NCBI GenBank assembly: GCA_964020975.1 | Contig: OZ026619.1 | Coordinates: 86,004,206 to 86,068,205 of the forward strand | From: Hermodice carunculata | Taxonomy: Eukaryota > Annelida > Polychaeta > Eunicida > Amphinomidae | Direction of reading: 5' to 3' | DNA: 64,000 nucleotides | Part shown: piece by piece, positions 1-12,084 of the stretch | How the letters are laid out: every line of letters starts with the position of its first letter | Position numbering within the stretch: position 1 is the first letter of the stretch | Translations under genes and position numbers: made by a program | Notes under the pieces: generated by a model | Databases searched by the model: none | What the model saw: the letters and a program-made list of their open reading frames with translations, nothing else | What the model was told of the DNA's origin: nothing

Positions 1-1480
1 GAGGACTACCGAAGTGGTACACTTGATGATCCCATTGAACGTATATGATGAGGGTTAAGGGAGTGCTCACAGCATATGACTCTTACAAGTGATAATTTTG
101 CCCTAGCTCCTGCAAGGTATTGAAAAAGAAAATTTTAGAAGGAAGATTGGTATGAGGTACAGAAAATAATGCAATTACAGTTATTGAAATGCCCAGGATG
201 CTTGTAGAGCTTAAACCACTTTACCCTGCATATATATACACTGGTACATGTACTTCTGTCACTTGGCCTAATGAGCTTGTGGTGACAAAGATATGGGTGG
301 TTGTGTGTGATATCTAAAATTGAATGGCCATAATGTGATTGGTCCCTGTGGTAGCACAATAAAAACACTGCATTATTCAGTGGTATGTACGCAGTTGTCA
401 AGACCTCTACACTGCAGGGGACAATAGCAGGGACGCAGCGAAGCTGACCAGAGAGTGCGCCATAAATCCTATGTCTGGGTATGGGGGCAATGAAATGATT
501 TTTAATAATTAAGGGTGTTTACCCAGCTGGAGGGCGGTAGTGTCATGCGTGCATGGGGTAGCAATACGTATGGGAAGTATATGACATATGCGACGGAGTT
601 CCCTTAGTCCCAGGCCTTATCTTTAGGCGGTTGGGTACTCACTATTTCTCATCCACATACCCAAAGGCATCGACTGATGTGATGCAGCCCATCAGGGTGA
701 GATTGATTTCTGTCAAGTGCACGTGTATACCCCACCATTTGGTTGATACATGTCGTGATTGTTCATTGGTTGTCTGTCGCCGCAGAACCATTGGATCGCC
801 AATGAAAATGATGATGCAGCTGTACACACACTGTACAGGGACTTTCCCCATTAAAGGCTGCTGCAGAAAGTCTTGTATGTTATTTATCAAAGATGTTTAC
901 CGATTTAAAATATAAATACCATGTTTCAGTATATGTTGTGGACATTCGATCAGACTGCACATAGCTTCATGACTTGGTTATTTAATCACCATGTGGTAAC
1001 AAGATTTGCCACAGATCTATTATCTGATGAGAAAAAAAATGGCTTAGATATGGTTCAACATTTTCATCATTTTTGAATTAGTACTTACAGTATGCAAGGG
1101 AGGAGGGGATTAAATGGGTCTGTACACTTTCACAGAATATGGAAAATGATGGTCAATTTTTGGCCTGTTTCATGCACTTTTGCTGTGATTTTTGCGGAAA
1201 ATCACCATTTTTTAAGTACTAATTTGGGGGGTGGGGTAGGGAGGGGAGTCGTTAAATTTAGTACCCTAAGTACTCATTAAAAAATGATGATAATGTTGAA
1301 CCATCCCTCATACAACAGATCAAAGGTCATCATGGTTAATTTTATTATTTGTGAAGTTTTTTTTTTTTTCTAATTTTTCTTGGGGACCTGTCATTCAGCC
1401 AGTGACATGAAAACCTCAATGTGAACAATTTTGTCATAAGGATGGAACTTTTAATCACAGTGTAACAACTTTTATCTACA
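1..1480. other. Unrecognised non-coding stretch
   Basis: I see no gene, tandem repeat or transposon end here. Short open frames on both strands have no recognisable domain and overlap one another. A T-run lies near 1360. The sequence reads like intron or intergenic DNA. Confidence 0.4.
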
Positions 1481-1529
1481 GGGCCCTTGAATGCTTTGTG
1501 TGGGAATGGCACCATATAAGTCAATAAAT

Positions 1530-1561
<32 letters not shown>
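1481..1561 (+). repeat. (TAG)n microsatellite, possible retroposon tail
   Basis: About ten TAG/AGT triplets run from about 1530 to 1561. They directly follow a segment reading GGCACCATATAAGTCAATAA. Short SINE and LINE 3' ends in many animals have this form (a cc/gcgctatataa-like end followed by a short tandem tail), so the tract may be a retroposon tail. The body upstream was not recognised. The microsatellite is certain and the retroposon reading is weak. Confidence 0.6.
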
Positions 1562-1674
1562 TTTGCTCTTGCAACAAATCAACAAATTTGAAAGAAGTAT
1601 TGGGCGGTTGCACCAGTGTTAATGAGGAACCCTAGCTGTCAAATACATCACTGAACACAGTGGTTACTGGACTG

Positions 1675-2630
1675 CAATGTGGCCACAAGGCATTGAAATG
1701 ACTTTTGTCAGGACCATATCCTGGCCTGAGGGCATTCAAATGACTCCTGTCTGGACAATGACCTGGCCACAGGACATTGGTGGTACTCCTGTCTCCACCA
1801 TAGCTGGTCACAAGGCATTGCTAGGACTCCTGTCTGGACCATAACCTGGCCACAAGGCATTGGTAGTACTCCTGTCTCGACCATAGCTGGCCACAAGGCA
1901 TTGGTAGTACTCCATCTGGACTATAACCTGACCACAAGGCATTGAAATGACTTTTGTCAGGACCATGTCCTGGCCTGAGGGTATTGGAATGACTGGATCT
2001 TGCCTGGACCACTAACCTGGCCACAAGGCATTGAAATGACTTTTGTCAGGACCATGTCCTGGCCTGAGTTTATTGGAATGACTCGGTCTTGCCTGGACCA
2101 TTAACCTGGCCACAAGGCATTAGTGCGACTCCTTTCCTGTGCATCATAATCTGGCCACATGACATTGAAATAAGTGACTACTGTCTGGACCATAACCTGG
2201 CCACAGGGCATTGGAATGACTCCAGACTGGACAGTACCACGGCCACAAGGCATTGGTGTGACTCCTATCTAGACCGTAGCCGGGCCTCAAGGCATTGGTA
2301 TGACTCCAGTCTGAACCATAACCTGGCCACAAAGCATTGGTGTGACTCCTATCTGGCACACCATAACCTGGCCACAGGGCATTGGAATGACTCCAGACTG
2401 GACAGTACCACGGCCACAAGGCATTGGTGTGACTCCTATCTGGACCATAACTGGGCCTCAAGGCATTGGTATGACTCCAGTCTGAACCATAACCTGGCCA
2501 CAAAGCATTGGTGTGACTCCTATCTGGCACATCATAATCTGGCCACAGGGCATTGAAGTGACTCCTGCCGGAGCCAGAACCTGGCCACAATTAAGGCATT
2601 GAACGACTCCTGCCTGTTATGGCCAGAAAA
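1675..2630. repeat. 43-bp minisatellite with 171-bp higher-order unit
   Basis: A unit of about 43 bp (core CTGGCCACAAGGCATTG followed by a GACTCCTGTCTGGACCATAA-like half) is repeated about 22 times. From about 2200 to 2530 the units form a higher-order repeat: the same four-unit block starts at 2200 and again at 2371, giving a 171-bp period. The open frames on both strands here are products of the repeat and are not genes. The outer units are more diverged than the inner ones, as expected when unequal exchange homogenises the middle of an array. Confidence 0.92.
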
Positions 2631-2639
2631 TGACCGTAG

Positions 2640-3430
2640 GGCGTAAGGACAAAGCACACATTTACATGCAATAGATGCCTATCCAGGGGATCATACAACT
2701 AGACCCTACAGCTGTTTGGATAAGAATTTCATTTAAATCAAGGGCACATGCAGAGAGGTAAACTTGAGAGCCCGATCCATGTGACGTGAATTGCCTGTTG
2801 CCTGCAGTGGAGACATCCTTTATTCATAATGATAGATTGATCTGTGGTCTTAACGCAACCGCAGCGTGTCATCCCAACTCTGCAGGGCATTAACACGAGG
2901 ACACAGCACATAACTGCAGATACCGTCATTGTCACAGGACGGGCACTTACATTTATTACCTGTCATAATCTGCGGTCAGTGGAGAATTTGTTCATTGTAA
3001 TCTACATGTAGTTGATATTGGAAAGTAAACAATTTTCTGGTCATAGTTTCCTTGGTAGTTTGGTTGCTTTCATACAGGTATCTTGTATATATGAGATTTG
3101 TATCTCTTGCATGCCAGGTATGTCCAGTGGCAAAATTGGCAATACACGTTCACAGCCCTGGCTGTATCAGATAGTTGTTAATTCACAGTGGAAAGATCTG
3201 ATGGAAACTGTGTACATTTGTGCGTAACCAAGCCTTCTTATTTCTAAAATTTTGTAGAATATTTAAAATAGTGAGCAAAGTCATATATCTTCATTTAGGG
3301 CATGTATGGGAGATTCAGGTGCCATGTAGTGAGGCTGTCTGCCCATCTGGTTTTACATGTCCAGATGATAATTTTGAAATAGTTGTTCCGTTTCCTTCAG
3401 TTTTGTCACGAAGTGTGTCTCTGAGTAGGA
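2640..3430. other. Unrecognised non-coding stretch
   Basis: Only short frames without domains are present. No repeat family was recognised. Confidence 0.35.
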
Positions 3431-3434
3431 CAGG

Positions 3435-3690
3435 GATTAATTATGGATGATCTTGACCTCAAGGTTCAAGTCACACATCCACTTGGAACAAAATTGATTT
3501 GCATGCTGTAGCACAAGAATGATTTGGTGAAAGTTCAAACTTGCTTCAATAGGATTTGTAACTATACAGTGTAGATAGACTTCACTTGGGATTTCAGTGT
3601 GGTATCCTTGACCTTGAAAGTGAAGGTCACATGGCTGTTAAAATCATGCTAAAAAATATGAGGCCTAGATGACCCAGTCATTGCTTTGTT
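3435..3690 (+). repeat. Degraded GACCTTGACC-type repeat fragment
   Basis: Contains GATCTTGACCTCAAGGTTCA and, further on, CCTTGACCTTGAAAGTGAAG followed by GTCACATGG. This is the same pairing of TGACCTTGA with AAGGTCAC that marks the internal units of the Helentron-like elements at 18.7, 25.6 and 38.5 kb. No ends were found, so this is a remnant. Confidence 0.4.
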
Positions 3691-4219
3691 ATTTTCAGTT
3701 TATTCTCTGTATTTCTTTTTCTTTTTAATCACCATGGAGGATGAAGTTGTACATATACACAAAAAGAGCAGATAAATGCCAGAGGCTGGGATGGTGTAAT
3801 AATCAATGAATTACACGACGCATCAGATCGTTACTAATGGATAAAGCGCAGGTCACTTGGTTGTTGCTTGGGTGGCAAAGTGCATCACAACATGAATCAA
3901 TCGTGATTTATCTTAAGCAACTGTAGGAATCCAGATATTGTTTTTCGCCTATCAGCCACAAACTATGAATACAAAGAGAGCTGTCATCTGATCATGATAC
4001 TGTTGCAACTTTTTACCTAATTCTATAGTTGGTGACCCATATGGCCAAGTCAAGGCAAGATCTTTTGCGACCTGTGCATGTACATGGGCTGGGCAACAAG
4101 GTATTCCTCACCACTGGATTCTCCCCAACATACAGACAGATGAACCTTGGCTGCGAATCATTGAGAAGAATTGTAATAAGAATCCCAAAATGATTGCAAT
4201 GTGTTGGATATTTACCATT

Positions 4220-4290
4220 TCAGTATAGTCTCTGTCTGGAGAGACCATCCCACCTATGAGAGACCACCTCTGGTGCAAGACCACGGTTTG
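4220..4290 (+). repeat. Fragment of a TA-MITE (AGACCACC family)
   Basis: Begins CAGTATAGTCTCTGTCTGGA and continues with GAGAGACCACCTCTGG, resembling the left end of the 182-bp MITEs at 30.8 and 32.1 kb. No matching right end was found within 500 bp. Confidence 0.3.
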
Positions 4291-4439
4291 GTCACATCTC
4301 AGGATGATCCTTGGAAGCTAGGTTTCGCTGTATTTCAGATTCGTTGGGGTCCGAAAAGTTGGATTGGGCCCTGGAGAGTGACAAGATGGTAATGCCAATG
4401 AGGACAATGATACATTTAGCTGTCTGTTTGCACACCCAG

Positions 4440-4890
4440 TTGGGTTTGGGGTTTATTGTCTACTTTCAGATTAAAGATTTTTTATGCAAATTTTATTACC
4501 AAATTCCCAAGGTCACCACCTAGAGTCCTGTTAGTGACTTTGGTTTCCGCATCATAACTAAAGATTTTTTTTTCACCTAGGGGCTTCATATTGCACAGGA
4601 ATATAGCCTTCTATAAGAGCTAGGTCAAGTTCTGAAACGGGTGACCTTGAGTCAATTCCCAATGTCAGAGTCACATTACTGAATTTGGTTTCTGCTTAAC
4701 ACATTGTAACAGACTGCAGAATTGTTAGAGCCAGAGCTTTTATTTTGTAGATGTCAGTAGTCTTCTGATAGGGATAGATCAGCATCAAAGCAGGGTGACC
4801 TTGACCTAGTTTTCAATATCAAAACCTCTTCAGTGAGTTTTTGTTTGCGCATTCACTTCCCAAGGTCATGAGTGCTCCCATTTAGTACTA
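4440..4890 (+). repeat. Degraded internal units of a Helentron-like element
   Basis: Two or three diverged units carry TTTGGTTTCCGCATCATAAC, GGGCTTCATATTGCACAGGA and GTGACCTTGA. The same phrases recur in the element at 38.46-39.10 kb. Terminal hairpins are missing, so this is an old remnant. Confidence 0.5.
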
Positions 4891-7310
4891 GCAACAGGGT
4901 AATGAGGACGACCATAATGACAGTAGGGGGGCATCTGTGTTTTAGAAGCATGTCTTGTTTGTGGTGAATACAGAGACAAAGAATCTCAATGATCTTGCTT
5001 ACCTCCCATGAAAACAGCAAGGGCTAGGTCAGCAGGGAGATGTTAGCATAATTAACAATAATTTTGTGGCGGTCCTTTAATAATTCATTGAAAAACATTT
5101 TTGCCATTTTCACATTTCATTGGCCAAATTTCAAGAAACACTAGCATTTCGCTAATGGTCAGAGACGTCCCTGTCATTGGGCTTTGTGGGAATATTTGAA
5201 CAGGTAGAACATTCCACCCCGCCCCCTAGCAAGCCAAGTTTAACCCGTAGAGATGTGTGTGATACAACGAAGTATGGTTTGTTCAGCAGTCTCCAATGTT
5301 ACTTCCTAGAAGCCACAGTTACTATTTCAGGAATTATTGCTGATTAGCTGTGTCTTTGGCAGTAAACTCATCTTCTCTTGGGAAGTCCATTTGTGAAATT
5401 AATCCATGTTGATATTTAGACAGCATAAAAACAGGCTGATGAAATGGCTTCCCAAAAGAGAGAGTTCGCTACAAGCATGCATCATTACTTGAACGCTGTC
5501 ATCTGACTGTGTAAAAGTACATCTGCTTTAGCAAACATGAACTGTGGACATATCAATATGCTGCCGAGTAAACTTCCTCATTGACAAAGTTCCGTAAATC
5601 CTTAAGGAGGATGGGTAACCTTGCTGTTGCAACTTCGGCTGGGTCAGACTGCTCTGGTCAGAGTACATTGTTCAGGGGTCATGATCACATGGCAAACGAA
5701 ATGGCTGCATTTTCAACACATGGGGCATTTTATTCATTTATTAATGCCTTTTATAGTTTCACCTGTCAGGATGGTACCAAGAATTGTCTGCTGCCTATGT
5801 CCATAGCTTTCCCATTACCTATCAGCTGTAACATCAAAAGTACCCAATTCTGACCTTCTGGATTGGGAGTCAGCCCACTGGGTTTTGTTTTTTCTGTTTA
5901 TGGATCGGGTGCTCAAGACGGAGCAAGTGCCAAGGAAATAGTTGATTCAGGGCATGCTTTTGTCATAGATTTCCTGTTGAACACTCACTCGTGTTTTTTT
6001 TTTCATTTTTTTTTTTTTTGGTGCCAACAGTGGTGGGAACTGGCCATCTATAAAAAAAAACTCATACATTTCTGTTTTGACTGGTTTACCAAAGGCGTCA
6101 ATCGTTACTCTTTGGGAGAAAAAGACGCATATTTCACCTTATGAACCCTGTAGACTGAAATTTCTGCCAACACATGCATAATTTGCATATAATTAACATA
6201 ATCAAAGCTGAACAGCATGGAATAATATATTGTTATGATATTTCTTGGTAATAATTAAGCTAGTTGATAATTACATGTATGTCTTGTTTTATGCCCAAAT
6301 GAGTGGGTATAGACACCAGCAGGAGGCAAATGACCTTGAAACGGGGTCAAACGCCATGTGCTTTTCATCTTTATCCAACATGGTGCATATAGTTTTACAT
6401 GCCTAAGGTTGTCTATCATATCAGCGTCATAATTATGATATACATGTGTATGACATGTAACTGGTGACATAATATTCATCAAAATGAACCTAAGGACCTC
6501 TGCCTTTGTTATCTGGTCTTATCTCATTAATTTTTTTATTTATTTGGAAAACTAGAGGCCTTAAATGAAAAAATTTCTTCAAAAGTATGAATTTTTTCTC
6601 CAAAAATTATATTGCAGCCATTTTAAATACCAAATATATATGCTAAATAGCTTGCATAATATTGAAAAATAACAAATTATATTATGTGCATAATAATGTT
6701 GTTTGTAGTGTGAGGATTGCAAAAATACATATAATATTATATGTTTTAATTCAGTTCCAGAAGCAAATCATAATTTACATATACATATGCCAAATGGATA
6801 TGTGTTACCATGGTAACCTCTCAGGATCCCAGGGTTCAAAAGGTTAAGATGCCCTTTGATGAGGTGGCAATTAAAACAATTGTGCTATGACAATGATCCA
6901 TTTTTTCAAAGCACAAAAATCTTGCAAAATATTAGATATGCAAGTTTTTGAGTTCCCGTTCTCCAATTATTCAACATCCTTCCAGCTGATTATCCGGAAT
7001 ATATCGGGATGTGCTGTGAAATCATTGAAGTGCTGCCTTGATAATTATCTTGCTACTGTGCCAGACGAACCACAGATAAGAGTATACACAGTCTGCTGAA
7101 TATGGCACAGCTTGCTACATCGTAACAAGGCCAGTTAGAAGGGCCAGTCAATGACTATTGCCTGAGGTGGCAATGAGTGGCCACCTTGGGACAAGCCCCC
7201 CCAAACCATCCACAAGTATCCACCAAGAAGTAAGTAATGTCCAGAGCCTTATTTTGTTTGGCAAGTATGTTAAAGCACCCATGGTTACAATTCTTTATTG
7301 TCCGTTTTTT
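4891..7310. other. Mostly unrecognised non-coding stretch
   Basis: Short frames only, none with a recognisable domain. T-runs lie near 5995-6020, and a perfect 10-bp palindrome TTACCATGGTAACC-type sits near 6807. No transposon ends were recognised. Confidence 0.35.
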
Positions 7311-7318
7311 TTTTTTAA

Positions 7319-7480
7319 CCCTTTCACCCCTTAAATTTAGACCGAGTCAACAGCATTAAGTGCCCAAACCATGTGTTGACCTGGGGCATGTGATATTGAT
7401 AGATCTCATCTACTATTCTATTCTGAAGCAGATGACATTTGAACACCAGCCAGTTTTGGCCAGTTTAAGGGGGAAAAGGG
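7319..7480. mobile_element. TTAA-flanked MITE, family 1 (piggyBac-like)
   Basis: The element starts CCCTTTCACCCCTTAAA and ends AAGGGGGAAAAGGG, with TTAA on both sides. It has the family's right half, including GACATTTGAACACCAGCCAG and TTTTGGCCAGTTTAAG. Most of the central palindrome is deleted. CCC-type terminal inverted repeats with a TTAA target duplication are the mark of the piggyBac superfamily; assignment rests on the ends because there is no transposase. Confidence 0.75.
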
Positions 7481-7484
7481 TTAA

Positions 7485-8340
7485 TTCATTTTTTTTTTCC
7501 AGATTAGCAAAACAGACTTCAATGATAAAAGTTTTATATGCTGTGGTTTAGGATTTGGTGAAATAGAAGACAGATTCCCACTGAGGAGTCTGTGATTACA
7601 TGATATGGTGTGCTATCATGAAGACAATTTATGAATAAAGTTTTCCTTGCATGTCAGACTTAATAGAGACTCGTCTCATGACGTGACCGAAATTATGCTG
7701 CAGGGCTGAGCTCTTGAATTGGAGTATGTTTGTTATACTAGCATGATATGATATATTTAAGACTGTGAGGCAGCTTCAAGCATAAAAGTCAGCATTCTCA
7801 GAAGGGCACTGACATATCTACTAGAACTGCCTGCATCATGACAAGGCGTCCAGGGTCATACGACTCTCTGGTAAAGGTCACGTAGCTGTATTGACTATGC
7901 TGTTATTGCAATAAACGTTTCAGAGAATAACAGTACAGATACCTTGATTAACTGTAACAAAACACTTTTCCTCTTGAGAACAGTTCCGTTTGTTCCAGAA
8001 TGTTGTATGCCATTGGAAATCTGTAAATTTATAAACAGTCTCTAATGATTTTTGCATATAGTCACTATGTTTTCCAGAGAGACTGAATAGAATGAAGAGA
8101 TAGTGTGGAAGGATCTCAGTGGAGAAAGCGGGAGCATATGTAAGCCTAGACTTAGAGAGTGGGAGGGTGAAGAAAGGAAGATGTGGGAGTGATTGTATTG
8201 AAAGGTTTTCATATTGTACTACGAGCACAATGTAATACTATGTATATTGTTTGACATACAAACTCAGGATGGAACCAAGGCGTGTGTCAGTTCAAGTTTG
8301 TAACTTTTTGGTTGTCACAATTTTGGCTAAAGGGACAGCA
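7485..8340. other. Unrecognised non-coding stretch
   Basis: A 102-codon minus-strand frame at about 7920-8228 has no domain I recognise and is probably chance. No repeat ends were seen. Confidence 0.35.
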
Positions 8341-8344
8341 GAAA

Positions 8345-8890
8345 GCAAGGGATGTCAGAGTGCACAGTGGATAAATTGAGTGCACAGTGGACAAGATGTG
8401 TGAGTGCATAGCAGACATGTTACACGAGTCGTAAGTGGACTAATTACAGTAAAACCTCGTTATAACGACACTCAGATATCCGCCATATTCCTTATAATGA
8501 CACAAGTTTTGAAAAGCAAAAGGTCATTTTCTTTGTGATTGGATTCATTTGTCTGACATATTCAGTTATTCGACACATTTCTAATTAAGGGGACAAAGGG
8601 TGTCATTATTACGAGTTTTCACTGTATATGAATGCGCAGTGGGCAAGTCATAAGTGCATAATGGATAAGTTGTATGAGTGGACAAGGGACAAGTTACATG
8701 GGTACACAGCAGACAAGTTACATGTGCGACAGTGCATATTGGACAAGTTATATGAGTGCATAGTGGACAGGTCATACGCATGCACACCAAACAAGTTATG
8801 TCAGTGCAGGGTGGAAAGTTGTATGTGTGCACAGCGGAGAAGTTACATGACTGAGCTGTGGACAAATTATGTGTTCGACAAGCTGCAAAC
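8345..8890. repeat. Degenerate 22-bp minisatellite, split by a MITE
   Basis: Variants of GTGCACAGTGGACAAGTTA recur every 20-24 bp from about 8345 to 8446 and again from 8627 to about 8890. The gap is exactly one pogo-like MITE, so the array existed before the insertion. The frames on both strands (such as 8581-8946) are repeat translations. Confidence 0.8.
8447..8624. mobile_element. pogo/Tigger-like MITE, 178 bp
   Basis: The left end CAGTAAAACCTCGTTATAAC and the right end read inward as CAGTGAAAACTCGTAATAAT form imperfect terminal inverted repeats. TA lies on both sides (8445-8446 and 8625-8626). CAGT ends with GTTATAACGAC-type repeats and a TA target are typical of pogo/Tigger elements in the Tc1/mariner superfamily. 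No coding capacity remains. It interrupts the 22-bp minisatellite. Confidence 0.85.
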
Positions 8891-8894
8891 TGGA

Positions 8895-10400
8895 AGTTCC
8901 AGATCATTTTCATTTTTAGCCTCCTCCAGACAGCAGCAGACGACATTGGCCGAGACCTTGCAAGCAGACAGAGACTGAAAGTCCAAACAAGTATTGCAAA
9001 CTAACGTTTCTTTCGAGTGAGTCGTGGAGCCATATGTAAGGCTTTAATTTCGACACATAAATATCAAATATGATAGTCCCAGAACCAAATGACAGTACGA
9101 AGGGAGTTAATAGCCTCAATCCTGTTTGCAGTAACTAGGAACACAGCGCATGCGAATATCTTGTGAAAATAATAATGAATTTTTATAGCGTCTTTTTTTC
9201 TTCAGATCTAGTGACATTCAGCGAGTGGGAACAATCTAACTGGAAATGCCAGTCTTGACCTGCAGTTTACGACTGCATAAAAATAGAAAAGCGCCACGGC
9301 TAGAGATCTGTGAACTAAAAGGCCATGCCAGTAATAGGCCACAGCTGCTCCATGAAGATAATATGCACAGTTGTGAACACAATTGCCAACAAATACCCCC
9401 CCCCCCCCCCTTAAACCGTACAGAACAACTCAACCTTTGCCAGGCAAACATTCTGGCCGACATAGATGATGCAATATTTATTGAAAGTCATGTTGAATCA
9501 AAAACGTGGCCTGTACGTTCCTACCTTATGCTTTAAGAACCGAAAGCCCACGAGGTCATGAAAGCAGCTTTGTACAGTTGCTTATAGATGTCATTAATGG
9601 AACAGTCAAAATCAATAAGATGCGGAACTCTTTTGCTGTCATTTTCTTGTTTAACGGAAGGCACAACTTACACAGAAAAAAGACTCTGCTTCATGCGTGG
9701 AGCAGAGGGACCAGGTATGTTTTGAAGGGACTCCCGAAGTGACGAGAATCATGGTGTAGAGTCACGCAGGTTGCAGGGGCTGATGAAAAGTCGTCTCAGA
9801 CTTTTGCAATGCTGCAGGGCAAGCAGTGGCAGAGTACACAGGGAAACATTACAACAATAAGAGCGCTTCTGGCTGCAGTAGCTATAGGAAGTCGTGCAAA
9901 AATGTTAGTCCTAGATTGAAATCGTTTGTGACTGGGGGGAAAAAAAGTGAAGTACGTTGGTGGCAGACTCAACAACTTGAGCCCAGGACCTTGGAGTCAT
10001 CACACAATGCGGCAGTCAGTTGCCTTGAGGTTACATGGATGGCTTTCTGTGGACAAGTAACATGGCGTACATGAGGGCTTCCTGGGAATAGGTACAACTT
10101 GACGCGGTCAGATAGGACCATTTTAACTCGGAGTCTTTGCTGGCACTTTACCTGTTTACATACAACCTGGGAGTTCACTGTACAGATTCTGTGGTGACAC
10201 CAGGCACAGTGTAAGAGAGTATAAATGCTACTTGGAGAAGAAAGTGTGATCCCAGTGGAGCTTGAGGCCAATAGAGAAGAATCCATCTCAGGCTTAGTAA
10301 CTGTACTATCACGTGGTACTGAAATAATAAATATGTTTTAATAATTATTATAGTAGGTTTTTTTTTTTTTTTTTTTTGTCAAATGTGGCATGATAGCAAT
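8895..10400. other. Unrecognised non-coding stretch with poly-C tract
   Basis: Contains a run of about 14 C near 9397-9411 and a T-run near 10359-10377. Open frames of 75-105 codons overlap on both strands without recognisable domains. Confidence 0.35.
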
Positions 10401-10414
10401 AAATACATCAGATA

Positions 10415-10582
10415 CAGTGGTCCCCTCTTGTGAGGCCCCCTGAGGAGTGGCCACCCCCTCTACAGAGGCCACTTCTCCATGTATCAAATATGGTTTTTAC
10501 ATTTTATTTTCCTCTCAAGAGAGACCATCCCTCGCATAAGGCCAGATTTCTAGTGCACCTGGGTGGCCTTATAAAACCACTG
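10415..10582. mobile_element. TA-flanked MITE, CAGTGGTCC family, 168 bp
   Basis: The left end CAGTGGTCCCCTCTTGTGAG and the right end GGCCTTATAAAACCACTG are inverted copies. TA precedes the element and a changed CA follows it. The interior holds further AGAGGCCAC/GTGGCC motifs pointing both ways. Related by its ends to the elements at 11.4, 27.8, 30.8, 32.1 and 59.4 kb. Confidence 0.7.
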
Positions 10583-10764
10583 CATGTTGGTTGATTCAGA
10601 ATCCACACCGCGATTTGTTATTCACATCTGATCCAAATTCCATACATAAAAAAAAATTTCCTTTTGGCACTTTTGTTGAGGTGGTTGTCTTTTGCCTAAA
10701 ATTGCATAAAGTGCTGTCAATTTTCCAAATTCCATACAGAAAGAAACGTGCCTAACATGTATAA

Positions 10765-10997
10765 CCCTTTCCCCCTTAAACCTGCCAAAACCCTGCTGGT
10801 GGTCAAATGTCGTCTGCTCCAGCGTTTTCAACTGATTTCAACAGCAATGAAAAACAGCTTGACTGGTAATTGAAGATGAGACCTGTCAAGACAACATGAC
10901 CCAGGTCAACAGCTTTCCTCGGCATGGGTTGGGCACTTAGTGCCCAACCCATGCCGAGGAAAGCTGTTGACTCAGTCTTAATTCAAGGGGGAAAGGG
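10765..10997. mobile_element. TTAA MITE, family 1, near-full-length, 233 bp
   Basis: Starts CCCTTTCCCCCTTAAACC and ends TTCAAGGGGGAAAGGG. It is followed by TTAA and preceded by ATAA (one change). It carries a central perfect palindrome at 10906-10970. Of the family it is, with the 61.5-kb copy, the best preserved. piggyBac-like by its ends and target; no coding capacity. Confidence 0.88.
10906..10970. repeat. Perfect 65-nt palindrome inside a TTAA MITE
   Basis: Two 32-nt arms match exactly around a single central T at 10938. The outer end reads TCAACAGCTTTCCTCGGCAT and the middle GGGCACTTAGTGCCC. A transcript of either strand would fold into a 32-bp hairpin with no mismatch. Confidence 0.95.
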
Positions 10998-11351
10998 TTA
11001 ACAGGCAAGAGCAAGCCTGGTCTTATGTTGAGGGACGTGCATTATTGAAGCAATTACTACATCTGAACATGTAGGAGTTTCATTTAGAGGCAATTTGGCA
11101 GTTACAGGGACATTTTATAAGTCTTGTACTGAATGGCAATTTAAAGAAAATGAAGAAAAAGGGCTTACCTGCCTTTGAATATCTCAGGGATGTTTGCCAA
11201 TTTGAAGTCAGTCCACTCTTCACTTGTGTCAAGGTCTAGCCCCTTACGTGGAGATTCCTCTTGTTCAGAAGCTTGTGAAGGTCACAGCTGGTGCTTGCTT
11301 GGATGATCAATTTGTTCAGAGACTGGTGATGACCTATCACAATTGCCAGTA

Positions 11352-11704
11352 CAGTGGTCCCCTTCTTATAACCCCCCCCCCCCCATTAAGAGGCCTCTCT
11401 TAATACAGTTCTACAGAGGCCACTTCACTATGCAGCAAGTATGGTGTGTTACAAATGCTAATAAAGACCACCTCTGTATAGAGACCATTTCTGTGTTAAG
11501 ACCATCAATTCACAGTCCTGTTTTTGTTTAAATACTTATTTCAAATCTTATCCCATACAAAGATAACTCTCCATTAAGACCATGTTTTTCCATCGGGGAA
11601 ATTACACTTTTATTTTCACATTTTTTCCCCTCAAGAGAGGCTGTCTTTTTAGTAAGACCACATTCCAGTGCCCTTTGGGGTGACCATAAAGAGGGGCACC
11701 ACAG
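11352..11704. mobile_element. TA-flanked MITE, CAGTGGTCC family, 353 bp
   Basis: The left end CAGTGGTCCCCTTCTTATA and the right end, read inward, CTGTGGTGCCCCTCTTTATG are inverted copies flanked by TA (11350-11351 and 11705-11706). A poly-C run lies just inside the left end. The interior has repeated TAAGACCA motifs. Confidence 0.72.
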
Positions 11705-11891
11705 TATCTTGACTGTACATGCAGATACTACTGATCTTGTTCCTTTTGGACAACCAATTTTCCATATATGACCTTGACCTGGTTTTCTAGGTCGTAATTA
11801 GGCATGATGTGGGTGGTTAATTTCAAGCAAGTCGAGTCCTCTGTAAGAAATGAAGCGAAGCTATGGGCTCATGCCTAGACGTCAGGTTTAA

Positions 11892-12036
11892 CCTGTTCCC
11901 CGTTGAATTAAGACTTGATTCAACAGTTTTCCTTGGCATTGGTTGGGTGCTAAGTGTTCAACCCATGGCAAGTAAATCTGGGGACTTGGGTCATGTTATC
12001 TTGATGGGTGACATGCATCTACAATTCTAATATTAC
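11892..12036. mobile_element. TTAA MITE, family 1, truncated
   Basis: Preceded by TTAA and starting CCTGTTCCCCGTTGAATTAA, it contains CAACAGTTTTCCTTGGCAT and TTATCTTGATGGGTGACATG. The second half of the family is missing, so no right end or second TTAA is seen. Confidence 0.65.
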
Positions 12037-12084
12037 AAATAGTATTAGCACGCTGCAGGTGTCTGACAATGACAAGGCAGGGAA

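Noticed and set aside
2089-2590. 148- and 155-codon repetitive frames on both strands
   Set aside because: The 43-bp minisatellite keeps frames open; both strands are open at once and the repeat is the only signal.
3450-3475. tRNA B-box-like GGTTCAAGTCA
   Set aside because: No A box at the right distance and no acceptor stem; part of a repeat remnant.
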